Notes: generated from the letters alone by a model not told the origin. A stretch of 64,000 bases of DNA from Geomobilibacter sp964432205 (GCA_964432205.1 CAYSMK010000010.1:91631-155630), one strand, 5' to 3'. Numbered from the stretch's first letter, positions 47,201 through 54,634 are shown. Made by a program: numbers and translations.

Positions 47201-47664
47201 CGGGCCACCACGAAGAAGCGCTCCGGGTTCCTTTTCTGGTCCTTGAGCCAGAAGACTTGGGCGAGAGTGACACCCTGATTGAAACCGGTATTGTGGAAAT
47301 AGCCGAGGAGCACGGTATAGCTGTTGTCGTCGCGCAGCGCCACCGCCTTGGCCGACTGGGTCGCATCGTCCTTCTCGTTCTTGAATTCCCCGCGGATATA
47401 GGAGTACAGCGACCTTTCCTTCCCCTCGGCCCCCGCGGCCTTGTTGTAGGTGATCCGGTCATGGGGAACCAGCAGGGTGGTGATGGCATCGACGAGGGTC
47501 GATTTCCCCGAACCGATGTCACCGGTAAGGAGGGTGTTGTGGCCATGGGGATCAATGGCCCAGACATGCCGGTGAAAGGTCCCCCAGTTCCACACCTCCA
47601 GCCGTTGCAGGCGAAAACCGGTGGAGGTGTCGTCAGCGGCAAAATCAAGCGGACGCGTCTGCAT
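44287..47664 (-). CDS. jetC: Wadjet subunit JetC (SMC/MukB-like ATPase)
   Basis: 1125 residues. N-terminal Walker A GDIGSGKS (48-55) in NTLLTGDIGSGKSTLVDAITTLLVP; two long coiled-coil stretches (about 230-480 and 640-930) around a central hinge-like segment (about 490-620, containing FVGELLQVDEGESPWRGAIERVLHNFGLS); and a C-terminal head with the ABC signature SSGKSGGQKEKLAY and Walker B FAVIDEAFGRGSDES (about 1043-1057). It is the loop-extruding motor of the anti-plasmid Wadjet complex. It overlaps jetB by 20 bases and jetD by 4. Confidence 0.94.
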   Translation of the reverse strand: MQTRPLDFAADDTSTGFRLQRLEVWNWGTFHRHVWAIDPHGHNTLLTGDIGSGKSTLVDAITTLLVPHDRITYNKAAGAEGKERSLYSYIRGEFKNEKDDATQSAKAVALRDDNSYTVLLGYFHNTGFNQGVTLAQVFWLKDQKRNPERFFVVARKTLTIAEHFSNFGSDILDLKKRLRRLEHVEVLDRFKEYSSLFRHLFGNLKEQALMLFFQTVSMKSVGNLTDFVRHHMLEGGDVESRIEELCKNFDNLNQAHEAVLKAKRQIEQLSPLVADGERYQLLCASVEELRRCRDTLFAYFAHHKTELLTADIVRLSTEMQKNSARLEHVKEELHQLRQQTSSLSAAIEQSGGGRLRDIEQEIAQLTGIREEKRAREREYLDCVTKLGLRSVRSEGEFCNNRNEAQGVFQGLEAEIDETNRAVVDREIERKDLNGEQRENEKEIDSLRTRKSNIPSRNLEIRREMAEILKIKEEELPFVGELLQVDEGESPWRGAIERVLHNFGLSLLVPEALYPQVSHYVERTHLQNRLVYFRVREADIRAKGKNTEPASLLRKLRIMPDTAFYPWLEAQLAERFDYICCDDLETFRRLPKAITIKGQIKSGGQRHEKDDRRSIDDSRNYVLGWSNADKIKALETRNAGLERQIAKIAEQLAVLEKGQKTLVSKRDAARDLLKFRNFADIHWELVAGQIQTLEEEKREIEQSSDRLRTLRDQLALVQEQILIKEDRQGNLNEESGRLKGSLKEREGELEESGRLGGLLTGDEKLTWFPRLDGIKTEAIPDISFTLKNLEKNERGMREHLQARIDNDDKKIKLLSEKILGRMGGYKNAFPAETVEVDAALDSLHEFAAMLKALREQDLPRHEARFKQLLNEGTINSIALFQNQLDKERQQISEKIDTINISLKQIDYNPGTYIELVKDKAIDPEIRDFQQELKQCLANTLADSDVYNETKFLQVKAIIDRFNGREGFVPQDRDWTRKVTDVRNWFTFSASERWKEDGSEKEFYPGSSGKSGGQKEKLAYTILASALAYQFGLEWGVKQSRSFRFAVIDEAFGRGSDESTRYGLELFKKLNLQLLIVTPLQKIHIIEDYVRSVHYVHNEGGCNSVIRNLTLEEYRAEKELYLKQARA

Positions 47665-48256
47665 GGGCCTGATACTCCTCCAGTCTCTTGTCGATATCGG
47701 TCAGCCAGTCCGCATCCACCAGGGCCTTGATGATACGCCGCACTTCAAAGCGTTCCTCATCCCCCTTCAGGCGGCGCACGAAACCATACTCCTCGATCTT
47801 GCCGATATGGCTGCCGATCTGCTCGATCATCTTCGCTTCACTGCCCGTTGCCGGCAGGAAGACGCGCAGCATGTCCACGATCTGCTCCCGGCTGACGATC
47901 AGGCGGGTTTCGCCGCCGGTTGCGTCCTGCTCGATCAGTTTCTTTCTGAGGAGGACGCACAAAAAACTTACCGGATAGCTGAGCGCTCGCCGCTGGACGA
48001 GGCGGGGGAGAACGGTATCGCTGTTGTCTTCTCCTGCGCCGTTTTCACCCTCGCCATCTTGCCGCTGCCGGAGAAAGGCATACCCTTCGGTCTCATCGAT
48101 GAACACCTGGAGCCCTATGGCTGTGAAGTAATCACGGACAACGGCCTGGCAGGTCAGAAGGTCGCGCCACAGCTCAGGGGAGTTGTCCTTGTACAGCACC
48201 CCCTTGAACAGGTGGATCAGCACAAGGGAGGCGGATTTCTGCAGGTTGAATGACAT
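47645..48256 (-). CDS. jetB: Wadjet subunit JetB (DUF4194, MukE-like)
   Basis: 203 residues from ATG 48256, which has AAGGAG eight or nine bases upstream; the frame stays open further upstream, but that stretch is the shadow of the jetA end. LQKSASLVLIHLFKGVLYKDNSPELWRDLL and YEVRRIIKAL-type winged-helix segments (RFEVRRIIKALVDADWL) match DUF4194, the kleisin-associated MukE-like subunit. It holds JetA and JetC together. Thirteen bases after jetA, overlapping jetC by 20. Confidence 0.9.
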   Translation of the reverse strand: MSFNLQKSASLVLIHLFKGVLYKDNSPELWRDLLTCQAVVRDYFTAIGLQVFIDETEGYAFLRQRQDGEGENGAGEDNSDTVLPRLVQRRALSYPVSFLCVLLRKKLIEQDATGGETRLIVSREQIVDMLRVFLPATGSEAKMIEQIGSHIGKIEEYGFVRRLKGDEERFEVRRIIKALVDADWLTDIDKRLEEYQAHADASA

Positions 48257-48269
48257 GCCTGTGCTCCTT

Positions 48270-49709
48270 CTAGCGGATGAAAATGATCTTGGGCAGTTCA
48301 ACGGAGCGGGTGATCCCGTTTCCCACCGCAAATGACAACTTTTCCGTCTGTTCGTTCAGGACCAGCGCGTTTGGCTCCTTATGGGCGAGCTCCACGTAGG
48401 TGACCACCTCCGCCAGCCCCTTGGCTATGGGGTGTTCGGCAACTACCTGCCCGAGGGAGACTTGGTTGCGGGTCTGTAATGCCCTGCGGATGTTCGCCTT
48501 CAGTTCGGCTTCGTCAACGTAGTTTTGCTGATAAAGGGCACTCACGTCAAAATCGGCCCGACCTTCGGCGATATCCGCATCGTCGATAACCGGGTTTTTG
48601 GGCACCATGAAAAGGCCGCGCGCCATGATGAGATCGAGGGTCGGTTTGATATCGTCGAGTTCGGCAAAGTCACCTTTTTGCGGCAACTGCTCCTTGAGTG
48701 CGATGGCCTTCTTCTCGATGGACTTGACGATCTCCATGATGCGCCGGTTTTCCAGATAGCTTTGGTCGTCGAGAAACTTGCGCAACTGCTCTACCAGCAG
48801 GCTATTGGTCTTGTAAACCTGTTCCCCGGCGTCTAAGAGCGCGAACTTGATGCGGGCCAGAAAGGAATCCGGATTCAGCGACTGGATTTCCTCTAGAGCG
48901 TAAACGGCCCGCAACAGCTCTTCTAGCTCTGCCTGGCGCAGCGTTGACAGCAGAAATTCCCAGAAGGCGCGAAAGCTCTTCCCCTGGTCGGAATCCCAGA
49001 TTACGTCCTGCTCCAGAAAAATCTCGTCCAGGAGCTTCCCTTTGACCTTGTCACTGGTGGCGATCCGCTCACGGGTCTCCCGGTCCAGCGTGCGAAAGTT
49101 CTGCTCCACCTGCCGGAAGTCGGCCAGAAGCCGGCGAGCGGTTTCTTCGACCTGAAAAAAGCGTTCCTTGATTCGGGTCGGGTCATAGGGATCGATCACT
49201 CCGCTGCGAACCCGTTCAATCTCGGCATCGATTTCGGCCCGCTGCTTTTCCAGCTCCATGATCCGTTCCGCCGGGTCTTGCCTGGTCTTACTGACGATCT
49301 CCCGCAAAAGCTGGAAAACGGTCAACAGCCTCGATTCGGTGCCGATGAACTGTCGCTCCTCAAGGCCCTGCAGCCACTCGATGGCCTTCTCCGTGGCCGG
49401 GGTCAGATCGAACTCTGGTTCATCGCTCAGGTCCGGATAAAACTTGCGCAAAAAAGGAATCTTTCCGTTCGCCCAGTCTTCCAGATATTGGCGCGCCGAT
49501 TTCGGATATTTCTCTTCGCCGTAGATTTCGCGCAAGTGGAAGAGGTAGTCGCCCAGGCGGGAGGTGATCTCGGCCTGGGGGAGAGAGCGCTGATTGGGCT
49601 GAATGAAGGTCAAGTGCAGGAAGCTGATGATGAGCGGGGCGTTGTCGGCCGCAAGGAGCCGCAGCGTGGGATGGGTCTGTTTTAATTTTTCCAGGTAATC
49701 GTGGTCCAT
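48270..49709 (-). CDS. jetA: Wadjet subunit JetA (DUF3375, MukF-like kleisin)
   Basis: 479 residues. The N-terminal KLKQTHPTLRLLAADNAPLIISFLHLTFI and the ARQYLEDWANGKIPFLRKFY segment match DUF3375; the middle is coiled coil (ELEKQRAEIDAEIERVRSG ... ERFFQVEETARRLLADFRQVEQNFRTLDRE) and the C-terminus a winged helix (ITRSVELPKIIFI). This is the kleisin that closes the JetABCD ring. First of the four adjacent jet genes in the type I gene order A-B-C-D. The 123 bases before it show no clear promoter, so the small gene at 49833-50240 may be in the same transcript. Confidence 0.93.
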   Translation of the reverse strand: MDHDYLEKLKQTHPTLRLLAADNAPLIISFLHLTFIQPNQRSLPQAEITSRLGDYLFHLREIYGEEKYPKSARQYLEDWANGKIPFLRKFYPDLSDEPEFDLTPATEKAIEWLQGLEERQFIGTESRLLTVFQLLREIVSKTRQDPAERIMELEKQRAEIDAEIERVRSGVIDPYDPTRIKERFFQVEETARRLLADFRQVEQNFRTLDRETRERIATSDKVKGKLLDEIFLEQDVIWDSDQGKSFRAFWEFLLSTLRQAELEELLRAVYALEEIQSLNPDSFLARIKFALLDAGEQVYKTNSLLVEQLRKFLDDQSYLENRRIMEIVKSIEKKAIALKEQLPQKGDFAELDDIKPTLDLIMARGLFMVPKNPVIDDADIAEGRADFDVSALYQQNYVDEAELKANIRRALQTRNQVSLGQVVAEHPIAKGLAEVVTYVELAHKEPNALVLNEQTEKLSFAVGNGITRSVELPKIIFIR

Positions 49710-49832
49710 TGGCTACCGTTCATAACCAGGATGGCTTTATTGGGAGATAGGCTTCCAGTTTGCCATGGCGGCTTAGCCACCAACGCAGACGGGGCGGCTA
49801 AACTCCTGATGGATAGACTTGCAAGTGCCTTG

Positions 49833-50240
49833 TTACGGCAAATACTTGCCGACGAAGTTCAGATACCCCTGCCTCCCATACTGCTTGTTCCACTTGTTGA
49901 CCGACTTGAGGACCCGCTTCAGGCAGGCCACTATCTCCTCAGCCGTGCACAAGCGTCCGTCCTCGGTAAGCTTTTCCTGATCGGGGGAGAGGGACTCCTT
50001 CCCCATCCTCCAATCGCATACTTCCCGAACGGCGACAAATACTAGGCGCCCCCTGTCGGAAAGGTCGGGAACCCGCGGCTCCCTCTTCTGGCCGATCTGC
50101 TTGAAATTGGTGATCAGGGCTTCCAACGCCTCCATCACATCGTAGTCGACAAGGGTGAGGTTGCGGTGCACGTAAATGATGGCAGATTCGATGTTCTGTA
50201 GCACATCTTCATACTCGGAAATAAATTTAGGCGTATTCAT
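49833..50240 (-). CDS. Conserved small protein of unknown function, upstream of jetA
   Basis: 135 residues, predicted soluble and largely helical (FISEYEDVLQNIESAIIYVHRN, DYDVMEALEALITNFKQIG, then EEIVACLKRVLKSVNKWNKQYGRQGYLNFVGKYL). No motif of an enzyme or DNA-binding domain stands out. I believe similar proteins, with the W-K-x3-GRQGYL-x-FV C-terminus, exist in diverse bacteria, but I know no function. It is transcribed in the same direction as jetA, 123 bases ahead, in an AT-richer stretch than its neighbours. It could be an independent cargo gene or a Wadjet accessory. Confidence 0.72.
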   Translation of the reverse strand: MNTPKFISEYEDVLQNIESAIIYVHRNLTLVDYDVMEALEALITNFKQIGQKREPRVPDLSDRGRLVFVAVREVCDWRMGKESLSPDQEKLTEDGRLCTAEEIVACLKRVLKSVNKWNKQYGRQGYLNFVGKYLP

Positions 50241-50406
50241 GGATTTGTAAGTCTCCCTTGTGACATCTTCTTTTCAGTAATACCAGTACTGATATGATAG
50301 ATCGTCCCAGGTAAGTGTTTTTGCTACTTATAGTCTGTAGACTGGAAAAATTTATTTTGACAAAATGATATTTGTAAATCAATACGTTGAAGCCAAGGAG
50401 AAGAAA

Positions 50407-50583
50407 ATGGCAAAGTTCAAAGAACAACAAGAGGACCTCTGCCCGAAATGTGAAGCCGATTTAGAACTTGGTGAAGGTGTCGTTGAAGGCGATATCTTCA
50501 CTCGTGATGCCAAATGTCCCCAGTGTGATTTTGAAGGTGAGCAAATATACAGCCTGGTATTCTCAGAACTTGTCGAAAAATAA
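50407..50583 (+). CDS. Small zinc-ribbon protein
   Basis: 58 residues from ATG 50407, with AAGGAGAA just upstream; a longer form from 50365 is possible but has no ribosome site. Two CxxC knuckles (DLCPKCEADLELG and AKCPQCDFEG) about 30 residues apart make a single zinc ribbon. It is acidic and without a DNA-binding tail. It is divergent from the small gene to its left and convergent with the restriction endonuclease. The intervening 50241-50406 is AT-rich and presumably holds both promoters. Function unknown. Confidence 0.72.
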   Translation: MAKFKEQQEDLCPKCEADLELGEGVVEGDIFTRDAKCPQCDFEGEQIYSLVFSELVEK

Positions 50584-50627
50584 GAGTTCGCTATGCTGAG
50601 GTGTTTATACGCATAGCATATTATGGC

Positions 50628-51737
50628 CTAGCTGGCGGCTATCAGCTCAAAGAGCTTTTCGGACTTTTTCCTGCCACTCTGCTTGAGCACAACGATTTTG
50701 TCCGGTTCCGAGACGAACCATGCAAATGATCCCCAGGCCAGTTCCGGAGCGAGTTTCCGGTAAGCGCTCCCCCTGCGGTCGGAAAAGGCTGTTACAAAAG
50801 CGGCCTGTTTGGGATTGAAGCCGGCCTGGACCGCGATATCGAGCAACGCCTCCATCCTGCTGGCGGTGATTGCCCCGTCCGTGGCGACAACTTCAACAAA
50901 TACCAGCAGCGGATCTTTGGGGCCGATATCGACCAGGATGATATCGGGGAGGTACCGGTCGGCCTTGATGCTCAAGCCGATGGAGCGGGCCAGTTTGTCG
51001 TCCCGTGCCACCACCTTGTTGCCGGACTCGCTCAGAAAAATGACGCCAGGGGCCTTCAAAAAAATTGCTGCAAACTTTTCGATCACTGCCTTACTGATGA
51101 CCGAACTCGGGCCGGCGGCCATCATCCTGGTTTCGCCGTTGGGGAAGGTCACCAGCACACCAGCCTCCTCGGCAGCGGCTACGGCACCCTGTTTTAAAAT
51201 CTGGATACGGATGAGTGCCCCTTGATTCAGATACTTTTGCTGCCATTCTTTGATCTTGCGACTCGTTTTGCTTTCGGAGATGTCCTCCGCGAACAGTGCT
51301 GCAAACTCGTGATTCAGGGCATAGCGTGGCTTGGCTGACGTGGTCGGTAATCCTGCTCGTTCTACAACCGCACCGGTGAGAATAAGACCGGAGCGCAGTG
51401 TTTCATCTCTGATCGGCTCCCTGGTGTTCTGGGCATACCATCGGCCCGAGATGTCTTTCATCGCGCCAGGGACAAGGGACCTGTCCGCCCAGGAGAGTCG
51501 TTCTGCTTCAGAGGTTAGGGCCGCCTGCTCATCGGTCATTTTGGTAACCTGGTCGGGCCGTAACCAACGCTCGGTTCCTTCCACTGCGCCGACGTACAGC
51601 ATGACAAAGACGGTCTTGGCCGACATTTCACGGATTACGTAGTTCCGATGCTCTATCGTTTCGGGGAAGATAAGCGGCAGCCTCTCCTGTATGATCTGCA
51701 ACGAAGAAACCGCCGGAAGTTTTTTCAGTTTCACCAT
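50628..51737 (-). CDS. Type II restriction endonuclease, BsuBI/PstI family
   Basis: 369 residues. The C-terminal domain has RYLPDIILVDIG (Pro264-Asp265) followed by PLLVFVEVVATDGAI (Glu282), the BsuBI/PstI-type nuclease core; the N-terminal half (DEQAALTSEAERLSWADRSLVPGAM) matches the helical domain of the same family. The founding members cut CTGCAG. It starts seven bases before the end of the upstream methyltransferase, an overlap typical of coupled restriction-modification genes. Recognition of CTGCAG here is inference only. Confidence 0.9.
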   Translation of the reverse strand: MVKLKKLPAVSSLQIIQERLPLIFPETIEHRNYVIREMSAKTVFVMLYVGAVEGTERWLRPDQVTKMTDEQAALTSEAERLSWADRSLVPGAMKDISGRWYAQNTREPIRDETLRSGLILTGAVVERAGLPTTSAKPRYALNHEFAALFAEDISESKTSRKIKEWQQKYLNQGALIRIQILKQGAVAAAEEAGVLVTFPNGETRMMAAGPSSVISKAVIEKFAAIFLKAPGVIFLSESGNKVVARDDKLARSIGLSIKADRYLPDIILVDIGPKDPLLVFVEVVATDGAITASRMEALLDIAVQAGFNPKQAAFVTAFSDRRGSAYRKLAPELAWGSFAWFVSEPDKIVVLKQSGRKKSEKLFELIAAS

Positions 51738-53533
51738 GTCACTCCGTACGCTTTAGCCACAAAGCGTTCTATGGTTTCTTTTGATCCCTGGCGTAGAACG
51801 AGTTTCTCGAACTCCGCCATCCGGTCAGGTGTCGGAAGGGGAAGGGCGTTCAGCTCGTAAGCCGATACTGCCACGCTGCCGCTCAGGCAGCGAAATGCCA
51901 GATCGAGGGTTCTGGTGTTCAAAAGCGCCTCTATGGTCTCCGGGGCCACCGAGGACTTGCCAATTGTCGGCCTGATCATGTTCAGGTGATTTTCCACCAC
52001 CACACCGCCAGTCTCTTTGATGAATGTTTCCGGGAGGAGCGCCGCAATCAGCCTCCTTTTCTGTTCCTTCGCGGTGGTCCGCTGGATGAGTATGCACGGC
52101 TCCCGGTTCACCAGGTAGTCCTGATTCCCATGGAGCTGGAAATAAGGTGTATGGTTTCGGCGTATGGCGCTGAAATTGAATTGGCCCTCTGCCGTTACCG
52201 ACTCGGCCCAGATGAGAGGATAGCAGTTTCTTCCCCTGCTTAATCTCAGTTGTTCCTTGTGTCTGTTCCAGACCAGTTGTCCGGTGCTCACGGAAAAGCC
52301 GTAATCTGACAAACGATGGGGCATGTCCGCCATGGCCTTCAGAAGCACGGCATGTTCAGGATCGCGCGGCATGAACCACGGCTCCTCACCATTATCGGGA
52401 AGGTTGAACCTGCCTACCTCCTGGACCTGGACCGGATTCCCTGCACCATTTGATTTCAGGAAATGAACCGTTACTGGTTTGTTTCCGCTACCGCCGCGAC
52501 CGTAGACGGTGAGCATGGTCTCCTGGAGAACGTCTTCAAACACCCCTTGGCGTTCGGTCACAAAGTCCATCATGAGTGGAGGGGCTTCATTCTTCAGAAG
52601 CTCCCGCAGCGCCTTGAAGTACTGGCCACCGAGAAACGACGTCGGGGTGACGTAGGCAATGAGTCCCCCCGCTCTTGCCCATCTGACGGCCTGGTCGGTA
52701 AAGAGGCCGTACAGGTTTGCATGCCCGTACAACGATCTTTTGAATGTATGGCGCCGGGCTGGCGGGAGGGTGATCTTTCCGTAGGGTGGGTTGCCAATGA
52801 CCAGGTCAAAGTGCCGTTTTGCATCAACCGGGATGGAAAGGGTGTCTCCGGTGACGACCACGTCCGGCAACCGTTTCCCGGCCCGCAGGCAGATGTCCAG
52901 CATGGCGACTTCCAGCAGCACCTGCGACATCCAGGCAGCGAAGCCGTCAATCTCGAAACCGTGTAGCCTCGTGACAATGTTGCGCAGAATAAAGGCGGGG
53001 TCGGTACTCTTTAGTGACTGCAGCATCCTTGTTGCAACCGGAGCGAGGAAGGCCCCTCCTCCGCAGGCCGGATCCAGGATGCGCCCCTTCCCCCAGTCGA
53101 AGCCGGCTTCAGTCACCATCTCCAGCAGGCGTTCGACAAGCGTCGGGGGGGTATAGTATGCCCCGAGGGAAGAACGGGTCTCGTCGGGGAGCATGACGGT
53201 ATAGAGCGCGCTGATGAGGTGTCCGGCCTTTGTTGGCGGGTAGTATGATGCGGCGGTGCCAACCTCGTGGGCAAGGGATGTGGCTGACTTGGCAAGGGGC
53301 TGAAGCGGGCAGGGGAGGGAGCGGATATCCCATGTGCAATGGTGATTGTGACAGACCGCGTCCCAATAGCTCAGCAGAATCGTACCGCAGAACGCCCTTG
53401 CCAATGCCGCCCTGGCGGCCGGGGTTCCTTTGCTTTCAGCCAACCCTTTTGCCATTGCCTTCCACACGGCAAATGCGTTGTCGCTCTGCTCCCAGCCGGG
53501 GAAGTTCATCTGTTGCCGAGCAGTAGTGTTCAT
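51731..53533 (-). CDS. Adenine-specific DNA methyltransferase (Eco57I / class I N6-adenine type)
   Basis: 600 residues from ATG 53533, chosen because GGGAG lies six bases upstream; the open frame continues leftward only as a shadow of the neighbouring gene. SAM-binding motif I is RILDPACGGGAFLAPV (DPACGGG 154-160) and the catalytic motif IV is NPPY (248-251). A C-terminal target-recognition region follows. It methylates adenine N6 to protect the genome from the endonuclease encoded next to it. It begins 50 bases after the small gene downstream of lexA, in the same direction and with no terminator between. Confidence 0.92.
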   Translation of the reverse strand: MNTTARQQMNFPGWEQSDNAFAVWKAMAKGLAESKGTPAARAALARAFCGTILLSYWDAVCHNHHCTWDIRSLPCPLQPLAKSATSLAHEVGTAASYYPPTKAGHLISALYTVMLPDETRSSLGAYYTPPTLVERLLEMVTEAGFDWGKGRILDPACGGGAFLAPVATRMLQSLKSTDPAFILRNIVTRLHGFEIDGFAAWMSQVLLEVAMLDICLRAGKRLPDVVVTGDTLSIPVDAKRHFDLVIGNPPYGKITLPPARRHTFKRSLYGHANLYGLFTDQAVRWARAGGLIAYVTPTSFLGGQYFKALRELLKNEAPPLMMDFVTERQGVFEDVLQETMLTVYGRGGSGNKPVTVHFLKSNGAGNPVQVQEVGRFNLPDNGEEPWFMPRDPEHAVLLKAMADMPHRLSDYGFSVSTGQLVWNRHKEQLRLSRGRNCYPLIWAESVTAEGQFNFSAIRRNHTPYFQLHGNQDYLVNREPCILIQRTTAKEQKRRLIAALLPETFIKETGGVVVENHLNMIRPTIGKSSVAPETIEALLNTRTLDLAFRCLSGSVAVSAYELNALPLPTPDRMAEFEKLVLRQGSKETIERFVAKAYGVTW

Positions 53534-53583
53534 GGTCATCTCCCTGAAGAGTTTCGCGAATATATCATTACCCGTGTTCCCTG

Positions 53584-53829
53584 TTAAGGGATTTCCACCC
53601 CTGCGAGGCTCCAGGTGTGGTCCAGCGTGTTGTAGGCGAGCTCGAAGAGGTTGGCGTCGTCGCTCACGGCAAAGTGGAGGATGGTGGCGTTGCCTGCCGC
53701 TTCGCTCCAGCGATAGGTGGTCTGCCGGACCTGGTAGCGCTGCCGGTTCCATTCGAACCAGACCGGCCGGATAGTGCCCCCCTGCTCGAAGATCGTCGCC
53801 ACCCGGATGTTCCTGGCAAGGGGGGCCAT
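53584..53829 (-). CDS. Small protein downstream of lexA (DUF6504-like)
   Basis: 81 residues from ATG 53829, two bases after the lexA stop, so it is almost certainly co-transcribed with lexA. RPVWFEWNRQRYQVRQTTYRWSEAAGNATILHFAVSDDANLFELAYNTLDHTWSLAGVEI is a beta-rich single domain. The pattern (W-x-R-x-Y-x-V ... W ... F-x-V ... F-E-L ... W) resembles the short domain, DUF6504, that I associate with ImuB/DnaE2 mutasome genes; that link is from memory and not certain. A damage-response accessory role is likely from context. Confidence 0.7.
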   Translation of the reverse strand: MAPLARNIRVATIFEQGGTIRPVWFEWNRQRYQVRQTTYRWSEAAGNATILHFAVSDDANLFELAYNTLDHTWSLAGVEIP

Positions 53830-53831
53830 GG

Positions 53832-54485
53832 CTACGCCAGTCGGCGGTAGATACCCACCACCTTGCCGATGATGGCGAGCTCGTCCCCGGGGGTGACGAT
53901 GATCGGCGGCATGTTGGGGTTCTCCGGCTGCAGGCGGATTCGCCCCCGTTCCCGGTAGAACCGCTTCAGGGTCGCTTCCCCCTCCACCATGGCCACGACG
54001 ATATCCCGGTTCTCGGCCGTTGGCTGGGGGCGGACCAGGGCCAGGTCCCCCTCGACGATGGCGGCGTTGACCATGGAGTCCCCCTTGACCCGGAGGAAGA
54101 AGGCGCCGCCGGAACTGGCCATGGAGCGGTCGACCGAGATGTATTCCTCGATATCCTCTACCGGCGGCTGGGGGGTGCCGGCCCGCACCACGCCGACCAC
54201 CGGCAGCGGCAGCGGGGCCTCCTGGTCCGGGCCTGTCCGGGAGCGCTTTTTCGGGAAGACTGCTCCCCCGGCGGTATCGGTGAGAACGATCGCCCGGGAG
54301 TTGCCCGCCTCCTTCCGGAGGTATCCTTTCCTCTCCAGGGCCGCCAGATGCTTCATGACGCCGAGGGTGCCGCTGATGCCGAGCTGGCCGGCGATTTCCC
54401 GCAGGGTGGGGGGGTAGCCGGCCCGGGCCAGCTGTTCCCTGATGACCTGCAGTACCTGCCTCTGGCGCGGGGTGAGATCGTCCAT
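53832..54485 (-). CDS. lexA: LexA repressor
   Basis: 217 residues. N-terminal winged helix LTPRQRQVLQVIREQL ... PTLREIAGQLGISGTLGVMKHLAAL, then the S24 autoprotease domain with the scissile Ala102-Gly103 (VVRAG), catalytic Ser137 in VKGDSMVNA and Lys174 in EATLKRF. It represses SOS genes until RecA filaments trigger self-cleavage. The recognition helix differs from E. coli LexA (ISGTLGVMKHLAAL), in keeping with the different box in front of the gene at 54517-54534. Confidence 0.95.
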   Translation of the reverse strand: MDDLTPRQRQVLQVIREQLARAGYPPTLREIAGQLGISGTLGVMKHLAALERKGYLRKEAGNSRAIVLTDTAGGAVFPKKRSRTGPDQEAPLPLPVVGVVRAGTPQPPVEDIEEYISVDRSMASSGGAFFLRVKGDSMVNAAIVEGDLALVRPQPTAENRDIVVAMVEGEATLKRFYRERGRIRLQPENPNMPPIIVTPGDELAIIGKVVGIYRRLA

Positions 54486-54516
54486 GATGGTTCCTTTGCT
54501 GCCGCTGGTGCGGTGA

Positions 54517-54534
54517 GGTTGTCAAGTGATAACC
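54517..54534. promoter_or_regulatory. LexA operator in front of lexA
   Basis: GGTTGTCAAGTGATAACC fits GGTT-N2-C-N4-G-N3-ACC, the binding sequence described for Geobacter sulfurreducens LexA, and it does so on both strands. The minus strand of the same site carries TTGACA (54525-54520), a good -35 element, so a bound repressor would block RNA polymerase. It lies 32 bases upstream of the lexA start codon. Confidence 0.85.
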
Positions 54535-54634
54535 TATCACCGGAGAGCGGGCATGTCAAGGGGGGGAAAATTGCCGTTTGCCCTGGGGCCCGTCTGCGGC
54601 TATACTGGGGCCACGGGAACGGGAAGGGGGAGCG

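Noticed and set aside
49710..50406. LexA box in front of the jet operon
   Set aside because: GGTT occurs near the jetA start, but the C and G at the required positions and the ACC half are absent, so direct SOS control of Wadjet-dinB is not supported by sequence.
53534..53752. N-terminal extension of the methyltransferase frame to 53752
   Set aside because: It reads through the opposite phase of the small gene downstream of lexA, and the ATG at 53533 has the ribosome site.
53584..54540. One long minus-strand frame of 318 residues spanning lexA
   Set aside because: Only the last 81 codons look protein-like; the earlier part is lexA in a wrong frame (long P/G/R/A-rich runs). The real gene starts at 53829.
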